DNA of 37,760 nucleotides. Origin: DASRRB01 sp036732755 (GTDB taxonomy: Bacteria > Planctomycetota > B15-G4 > SIAN01). The position numbers and the translations under genes were made by a program. The DNA lies in assembly GCA_036732755.1 (NCBI GenBank), contig DAINBU010000043.1, positions 1 to 37,760 of the forward strand. The letters run 5' to 3'. A model generated the notes under the pieces. The model was not told the DNA's origin and ran no database searches. It saw only the letters and a list, made by a program, of their open reading frames with translations. Position 1 is the first letter of the stretch, and each line of letters starts with the position of its first letter. Positions 33,123-37,760 of the stretch are shown here, one piece after another.

Positions 33123-34765
33123 CCGATTCCTCGAGTCGCCGTTGCGTTCTCCGCCAGCGAGAGTTGCTTCCTTGGAAGGCGATGCTGGTCGTCCTCTCGT
33201 GGACGGGTGGGATGAGCGAAGGACGGGCTCAGGCGGAGTTGTTCCGCTGGACGAGTTCGAACTTCGCGAACGCCGATTACGACATGTGCGGCTACAGCGT
33301 GGCCGGTGTTCCCGACGTGGATGGCGACGGGATTCCTGACGCCTTGGTCTCCGTGGTCTCCGAGGACCTGACTCGAGGCGTCGAATTGGGCGCCGCCTAC
33401 GTCGTCTCGACCTCGACCGGATCGGTCCTGCAGCACCAGATTGGGTCGACGGACAGGGACAGCTTCGGAGAACGGGTCTGCGAAGTGGGTGACCTTGATG
33501 GCGACGGTATTCGCGACCACTTGGTCGCGGAGACCCAATATGGGCTTCCCTCGGGGAATGGGAAGGGGATCGTGCACGCTTATTCCAGCGCGTCAGGAGC
33601 TTCGCTCTTCGACATCACCGCGCTCCAGGGCGACGACCGGTTCGGCTTCTACCTGGCGGACTTGGGCGACCTCGACGCGGACGGCGTTGGAGACTTCGCG
33701 ATTGGAGCGCCCGAGCACACGACGTCGGTCGGATTCGCGGGGCGGATCTGGGTCTATTCTGGCGCGACGCAGACCAAGCTCCATATGCTCTCGGGACAGA
33801 GCCAGTACGCGTACATGGCGGGCGTGACGGGAATGGGGGACTTGGACGGCGACGGCGTTCCGGACTTCGCGATCGCGTCCCCCGGCGACGGGCCGAGCAA
33901 CGAGGGAATGGTCTACGTGTACTCTGGAGTTTCATTCGCGTTGATCTACTCGATGCAGGGAGAGAAGACGAATGACTGGTTCGGCTGGGACATCTCCTCG
34001 CTCGGCGATACGGACGGCGACGGTTACACCGATCTCGCGGTGGCGGCGATCGGTCACACGTTGAACCTCGGCGCAGAGGGACGGGTGTATGTCTACTCCG
34101 GTGCAACCGGGGCCCTGCGCTTCACGTATGACGGAACCATCCAGAACGAGCAACTGGGGCTCTTGCCGACGAAGGGCGGGTTCGACTTCAACGGGGATGG
34201 CTTCAACGACATCGCCATCGGCACGCCCAGGGCGAAGGGCGACGGACAATTCGGCGGTGACGTCTACGTGTATTCGGGGCGCAATGGTCTCCTGCTGTAC
34301 GACATCCGTGGGAGCGTCGACAATACGCTCCCGGAAGGACTCGGCGGATCGCTCAGCGCGATCGGCGACGTGAACGGCGATGGCTTCGACGACCTTCTCG
34401 TCGGCGCGCCGCAACACTCGATCCCGTGGGTAACCACGTGGCACGGCCAAGCCTACGTCTTCGGCGGCAACGACCTCTTCCTGCAAGCGAACCGGCGCGC
34501 CTACGACGCCTACGACACCGCGACGCTGGACCTCCGCGGCGGCCCCGCCGGCGCGCTCGCCTGTATCGCGCTCACGGCCGTCGGCAAGAACGGGACGTTT
34601 GTCCCGATCCTCATCAACCCGCTCGACGCCAATGGCAACCTCTCGATCGGCGGCTCCGTTCCATCAGGGCTTGCGGGGACGAACCTGACGTTCACCGGGT
34701 ACGCCGTCGGCGCGGGCGGGCAGGGCGTCATCGACTCGATCCCGGAGACGATCTCGTTCCGCTGA
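33119..34765 (+). CDS. FG-GAP-repeat (integrin alpha-like) seven-bladed propeller secreted protein
   Basis: This 548-residue protein has an export segment (about 17-38, WKAMLVVLSWTGG). Seven FG-GAP blades follow, each with a calcium-binding D-x-D/N-G-D-G-x-x-D loop at about residues 66-74, 125-133, 184-192, 241-249, 297-305, 356-364 and 417-425; the third has D-A-D-G in place of D-G-D-G. Most blades also carry VYVYSG strands. Seven blades would close an integrin-alpha-like propeller. The C-terminal 100 residues (from GGNDLFLQANRRAY) form a separate beta-rich module of the kind found at the ends of planctomycete secreted repeat proteins, perhaps a surface-anchoring or secretion domain. The start overlaps the SBBP stop (ATGA) and its own TGA overlaps a downstream ATG (TGATG). 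A calcium-dependent adhesion role is inferred. Confidence 0.88.
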   Translation: MTDSSSRRCVLRQRELLPWKAMLVVLSWTGGMSEGRAQAELFRWTSSNFANADYDMCGYSVAGVPDVDGDGIPDALVSVVSEDLTRGVELGAAYVVSTSTGSVLQHQIGSTDRDSFGERVCEVGDLDGDGIRDHLVAETQYGLPSGNGKGIVHAYSSASGASLFDITALQGDDRFGFYLADLGDLDADGVGDFAIGAPEHTTSVGFAGRIWVYSGATQTKLHMLSGQSQYAYMAGVTGMGDLDGDGVPDFAIASPGDGPSNEGMVYVYSGVSFALIYSMQGEKTNDWFGWDISSLGDTDGDGYTDLAVAAIGHTLNLGAEGRVYVYSGATGALRFTYDGTIQNEQLGLLPTKGGFDFNGDGFNDIAIGTPRAKGDGQFGGDVYVYSGRNGLLLYDIRGSVDNTLPEGLGGSLSAIGDVNGDGFDDLLVGAPQHSIPWVTTWHGQAYVFGGNDLFLQANRRAYDAYDTATLDLRGGPAGALACIALTAVGKNGTFVPILINPLDANGNLSIGGSVPSGLAGTNLTFTGYAVGAGGQGVIDSIPETISFR

Positions 34766-34899
34766 TGCCGCTGAGGCCTCGCCTCGAGCCGCGCACCGAG
34801 TGTCCCGTCATGAACGGCCCGATCGAGTACCGGCTGCAGCGGTACGACCTGTTCTCGAGGTTCGCGAAGGCGGTCCCGCCGAAGCGCGGCGAGGCGTGA
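34765..34899 (+). pseudogene. Relic of the rlmL 3' end (44-codon frame)
   Basis: Starting at an ATG that overlaps the FG-GAP stop, this short frame encodes 44 residues. From PRTE onward it is the C-terminus of RlmL: RTECPVMNGPIEYRLQRYD against RTEWPVMNGPIECRLQRYD at the end of the real gene, then PPKRGEA against PPKRGVA. Nine of the last 35 residues differ. It lacks the THUMP and catalytic domains, so it cannot be a working methyltransferase. The frame is intact, so coupled translation of a small peptide is possible but not supported. Confidence 0.85.
34788..34899 (+). repeat. Right copy of direct repeat: rlmL 3'-end duplicate
   Basis: This gapless 112-base match to 30301-30412 has 15 differences, concentrated in the second half, and both copies end at TGA. 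The two copies are in the same orientation and bracket the 4.4-kb cassette with both propeller genes. Only about 20 bases of weak resemblance precede this copy. Confidence 0.92.
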
Positions 34900-34972
34900 C
34901 GGGAAGAACGGCGGCGACTAGAGCGTCTTCGACGGGCGTCCGGGTTCGAAGCGTCGTGCCGGGAGCGAGGCG

Positions 34973-36322
34973 ATGGAGGCGCGCCGCATCGTCGTCGGGG
35001 CCGCGTGGGCCACACTTTCGAGCCTCGCCTCGACGGCCGTCGCGCAGGATGGCGCTCCGCCGGAGGATCCCGGGTGCCGGCTGCGTGTCGTGCGCGCCAA
35101 CGACGGGACCGCGATCGCGTGTGCCGAGGTGTTCGACTTCGCGATAGGAGAGAAGACCGGCGGGATCACTGCGCGGCTCCGCGACGATCCCGATCACGAG
35201 ATTCCGAAGGTCGCTCGTCGCCTCGTTGCCGATCGCGACGGGTACGTGACGCTCTCGTCGGAGCGGTGGCACACGCTGCTCGCGCGTGCGCCGGGTCGCT
35301 ACCGCTTGCGCGAGTTCATCGACCCGGCACGCGAATGCGACGGGAAGCTCGAGCTCTTATCCGACGAGCCGCTGACGATCGAACTGGTCGACTCGCGCGG
35401 AGCGCCGGTCGAAGGGGCGATCGTCACGCATGGGGAGATGCGCATCTGCGGCAGCGAGACGCGTCGGAACGACCCGTGGCGCGCGACCAGCGACGGGAAC
35501 GGGCGCGTCTTCTTTGCTCATTACGCGTCGTGGCTGGCGGGCAGTAGGTACAGTCTGGGCGACTGGGTCGAGCTGCAGACTCCGGTGAACGACCCGCCGC
35601 AATTCGGCTTCCGCTTCAGAGGCGATTCCAGGAGTCCCGCGCAACTCGACGCCAGTCCGCAGGTCGTCCGCTGGCAGCTCCCGCCGCTCGCGAAGATCCG
35701 AGTCGAATTCACCGGCGCCGACGCCGTGCCGCCCGACCGCGCGATCACATTCGAGATGGTCGGGCCCCACCAGTACTTCGGCGTCCCCGATCGTTACGCG
35801 AGCGACCAGGGCAAGCCGGTCGAGCTGCTTACCGAGACCGGTGTCGCGCTGCGCGCGTGCTTCCACTGGCGCGAGCCCGATTCGAAGCGTTACGGCGAGC
35901 CCGACCTCCGCGTCTTCGGCTCCGCCCATCCGATTGAGGGCGGCTGCGCGCTGCTGCGCGTCCCGCTCGCTAGCGACCCCGTCACGGTGCGCGTCCGCCC
36001 GATGCACGGCGACGGCGCCGCGTTCACGAGCTCCTCGAAGTTTGACGTGTCGTTCCAGTGGTTCGACCGCGCGGGCTTCCGCTTCAAGACCTACGTCGGC
36101 CGCGTCGCGCCCGACGAGACGGGGACGCTGCGCCTGCCGTGGCTCCGACCTCGAATCGAGCCGGGCGAGCGCCCCGCGAAACTGCGCGTCGCGCTCCGCG
36201 CCGAGCTGCACCTGTACGGCTGGGAGCCGCTCGAGCCCGACGACCTCGTCTCCCGCGAAGTCGACTGGCCGGCCGCCGACTCCCTCGACGTCGGAACGCT
36301 CGTCGTCCCCGGCGCGAAGTGA
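34973..36322 (+). CDS. Secreted protein of unknown function with carboxypeptidase-regulatory-like beta segment
   Basis: This 449-residue protein has a signal peptide (about 1-24, ending AVAQ). I do not recognise the family. The sequence looks all-beta. A segment at about 35-60 (RLRVVRANDGTAIACAEVF) and one at about 130-150 (LTIELVDSRGAPVEGAIVTH) have the D-x-x-G-x-P-V-x-G-A-x-V pattern of carboxypeptidase-regulatory-like/Ig-like folds found in many planctomycete secreted proteins. Five or so cysteines are scattered. The ATG is preceded by GGGAGCGAGG, an adequate ribosome site. It is the first gene after the rlmL relic, with 73 bases between, and its codon use returns to the high-GC pattern of the rest of the window. 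A binding or structural role is only a guess. Confidence 0.7.
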   Translation: MEARRIVVGAAWATLSSLASTAVAQDGAPPEDPGCRLRVVRANDGTAIACAEVFDFAIGEKTGGITARLRDDPDHEIPKVARRLVADRDGYVTLSSERWHTLLARAPGRYRLREFIDPARECDGKLELLSDEPLTIELVDSRGAPVEGAIVTHGEMRICGSETRRNDPWRATSDGNGRVFFAHYASWLAGSRYSLGDWVELQTPVNDPPQFGFRFRGDSRSPAQLDASPQVVRWQLPPLAKIRVEFTGADAVPPDRAITFEMVGPHQYFGVPDRYASDQGKPVELLTETGVALRACFHWREPDSKRYGEPDLRVFGSAHPIEGGCALLRVPLASDPVTVRVRPMHGDGAAFTSSSKFDVSFQWFDRAGFRFKTYVGRVAPDETGTLRLPWLRPRIEPGERPAKLRVALRAELHLYGWEPLEPDDLVSREVDWPAADSLDVGTLVVPGAK

Positions 36323-36349
36323 CCACCGGCGGAGCTCGCGGAACGCGGC

Positions 36350-36355
36350 TACGAT
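36350..36355 (+). promoter_or_regulatory. Possible -10 box (TACGAT) of the LOG-family gene
   Basis: GGCTACGATC contains TACGAT 14 bases before the ATG at 36370, leaving a very short leader. A similar GGCTACGCTC with TACGCT lies 6 bases before the ATG at 7231. No convincing -35 box was found for either, so the assignment is weak. Confidence 0.25.
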
Positions 36356-36369
36356 CTCCCGCCCTCGCG

Positions 36370-37539
36370 ATGCGCCCTCGAAAGCCACGTCCCCCCGAGC
36401 CTCCCCGCCGCTACCAGGTCGGCCACCCCGCCGTCGACGCCGCGATCGGCGCCTTGGTCCAGCAGGCGCAGGCGGAGTTCGGCGGGACGGCCGACGCCGA
36501 GCTGGTGCGCGAGATGTGCGTCACGGCGATCAAGCTCTTGCAGGAGCAGGCGCCGCGCGGCGACTTGAAGCTGGTCAACAGCTCGCTGAAGGAGATCCGA
36601 TACGCATTGCGGGTCTTTGCGCCTTGGGAGCACGTGCGCAAGGTCTCGGTCTTCGGCAGCGCGCGCACGCCGGCCGGCGCGCCCGAGTACGAGCAGGCGC
36701 GCCGCTTCGCGGAGGCGCTCGCGGGCGCCGGCTGGATGGTCATCACCGGCGCGGGCGACGGGATCATGGGCGCGGCGCAGGGCGGCGCCGGCCGCGAGAA
36801 GAGCTTCGGCGTCAACATCCGCCTGCCGTGGGAGCAGGCGGCCAACGCGACGATCCGCGACGACAAGAAGCTGATCCGCTTCCGCTACTTCTTCACGCGC
36901 AAGCTCTTCTTCATGAAGGAGGCGCACGCGATCGCGCTCTTCCCCGGCGGCTTCGGGACGCACGACGAGGGGTTCGAGGCGCTGACGCTGCTGCAGACCG
37001 GCAAGAGCGAGCTCGTCCCCGTCGTCTTCGTCGACGCGCCGGGCGGGAGCTACTGGGCCGACTGGAACCGCTACGTCGACACGCACCTGCGCGCGCGCTC
37101 TCTCATCAGCCCGTCCGACCTCGCGCTCTACAAGGTGACCGACGACGTCGACGTCGCGGTGCGCGAGGTGCTGCGCTTCTACGCCAACTACGACTCGAGC
37201 CGCTACGTCGGCGACCTCCTCGTGATCCGCCTGCGGCGCGCGCCGGATGCGGCGCAGCTCGAGCAGCTGAACGCCGACTTCGGCGACCTCGTGACCGAGG
37301 GGCGCATCGCGACGGGCGCGGCGCTGCCCGAGGAGAACGGCGAGGCGGCGGCGCTGCCGCGGCTGATGTTCCACTTCCATCGGCGCGACTTCGGGCGGCT
37401 GCGGCAGCTCGTCGACCGGCTGAACGCGCTGGTGCCCGACAGCGACGCGAAGAAGTCGGCCGCCGCGAAGGCGACGACGCCGCACCAGGTGCTGCCGGTC
37501 GAAGGGCCCGGTCGCGACGCGAACGGCGACGAGGGCTGA
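36370..37539 (+). CDS. LOG-family (TIGR00730-like) Rossmann-fold nucleotide hydrolase, long form
   Basis: This 389-residue protein is about twice the length of typical LOG/YvdD proteins. The Rossmann core begins near residue 90 with VRKVSVFGSARTPAG, continues GAGDGIMGAAQGGAG (127-141), and has the family signature PGGFGTHDE (192-200). Arg177 in FFTRK and Glu200 are the residues expected for phosphoribohydrolase activity on AMP or cytokinin-type nucleotides. The extra N-terminal helices (1-85) and C-terminal part (about 260-389, ending in a Lys/Ala-rich tail) resemble the extended forms common in planctomycetes. It is probably cytoplasmic, with no signal peptide. The GH2-like gene follows 26 bases downstream, suggesting co-transcription; the actual substrate is not clear. 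Confidence 0.85.
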   Translation: MRPRKPRPPEPPRRYQVGHPAVDAAIGALVQQAQAEFGGTADAELVREMCVTAIKLLQEQAPRGDLKLVNSSLKEIRYALRVFAPWEHVRKVSVFGSARTPAGAPEYEQARRFAEALAGAGWMVITGAGDGIMGAAQGGAGREKSFGVNIRLPWEQAANATIRDDKKLIRFRYFFTRKLFFMKEAHAIALFPGGFGTHDEGFEALTLLQTGKSELVPVVFVDAPGGSYWADWNRYVDTHLRARSLISPSDLALYKVTDDVDVAVREVLRFYANYDSSRYVGDLLVIRLRRAPDAAQLEQLNADFGDLVTEGRIATGAALPEENGEAAALPRLMFHFHRRDFGRLRQLVDRLNALVPDSDAKKSAAAKATTPHQVLPVEGPGRDANGDEG

Positions 37540-37565
37540 GTCGGCAGATCCGGCGGAGGAGCACG

Positions 37566-37760
37566 ATGCGGCGGTGGCGCGGCGCGTGGCTCTCGTGTGT
37601 GGCGACGGCCGCGCTGCTCTGTGCGGCGCCGCCCGCCGCGGCGCAGCAGCGCAGCTCGCTCGACGGCGTCTGGGAGATTGGCGTCGAGACGAAGCCGCAG
37701 ACGCGGCCCGAGTCGTGGCGCGAGGCGAAGGTGCCGGCGCCGTTCGAGAAGGCGCTCGGG
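37566..37760 (+). CDS. Secreted glycoside hydrolase family 2-like protein, N-terminus (cut by window edge)
   Basis: This 5' end is not a closed frame in the window. From the ATG at 37566 it gives a signal peptide (MRRWRGAWLSCVATAALLCA, cleavage near AAAQ). It continues RSSLDGVWEIGVETKPQTR and WREAKVPAPFEKALG, the pattern L-D-G-x-W ... W-x-x-x-x-V-P-x-x-x-E that opens the sugar-binding domain of family 2 beta-galactosidases and beta-glucuronidases. GGCGGAGGAG lies a few bases upstream as a strong ribosome site. The catalytic domain is beyond the edge, so activity is inferred from the N-terminal domain only. Confidence 0.7.
   Translation, partial: MRRWRGAWLSCVATAALLCAAPPAAAQQRSSLDGVWEIGVETKPQTRPESWREAKVPAPFEKALG

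Noticed and set aside
1..37760. CRISPR array or intact insertion sequence
   Set aside because: No regularly spaced short repeats and no complete transposase with terminal inverted repeats were seen; the only recombinase is a C-terminal fragment.

Overview
The window looks like a chromosomal segment of a high-GC planctomycete, or at least a member of the PVC group. The main clues are a fused propeller/HEAT/cytochrome c protein of the Pirellula-Verrucomicrobium type, squalene-cyclase-like toroid proteins with planctomycete-style N-terminal domains, SBBP and FG-GAP propeller proteins, many lipoproteins, and strong G/C preference at third codon positions. The phylum is an inference from gene families; no rRNA is present.

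Left part (1-7113, minus strand): a metal-efflux operon transcribed right to left. It reads TolC-like outer membrane lipoprotein, membrane fusion protein, CusA/CzcA-type RND pump, CzcN-like methyltransferase-family membrane protein, PepSY-like membrane-anchored protein, and the start of a response regulator that leaves the window. Divergently, a lipoprotein with a shortened parvulin domain (7231-7560) and a large secreted HExxH metalloprotease (7570-10305) run on the plus strand.

Middle island (10377-12075): a relatively AT-rich orphan lipoprotein gene, then two gene 3' fragments joined head to head (an unknown gene on minus, the C-terminus of a large serine recombinase on plus), ending against the 3' end of a tRNA-Pro(TGG) gene. 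This looks like the scar of an integrated element.

Second metal-efflux operon (12198-18963, minus): His-rich membrane-anchored protein, membrane fusion lipoprotein, RND pump and TolC-like lipoprotein. It is a separate system, not a copy of the first, with different accessory genes.

Plus-strand secreted and surface block (19080-30412): a patatin-like lipoprotein; a probable operon of two tandem paralogous toroid/discoidin-like secreted proteins (GTGA overlap); the propeller/HEAT/cytochrome c protein; and an RlmL-type 23S rRNA methyltransferase.

Propeller cassette (30413-34899): two secreted proteins, each with seven repeats that should form a seven-bladed beta-propeller (SBBP type, then FG-GAP type, ATGA overlap). 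The first is split by a frameshift at a run of eight G, suggesting phase variation, slippage or a sequence error. The cassette is bracketed by two copies (112 bp, 97 of 112 identical) of the 3' end of the rlmL gene. The left copy completes rlmL and the right copy is a relic, so the cassette appears to have been inserted at, or duplicated with, the 3' end of rlmL.

Right end: a secreted protein of unknown function, a long LOG-family protein, and the N-terminus of a probable secreted glycoside hydrolase family 2 enzyme cut by the window edge. No CRISPR array, rRNA, intact insertion sequence or replication origin was seen.
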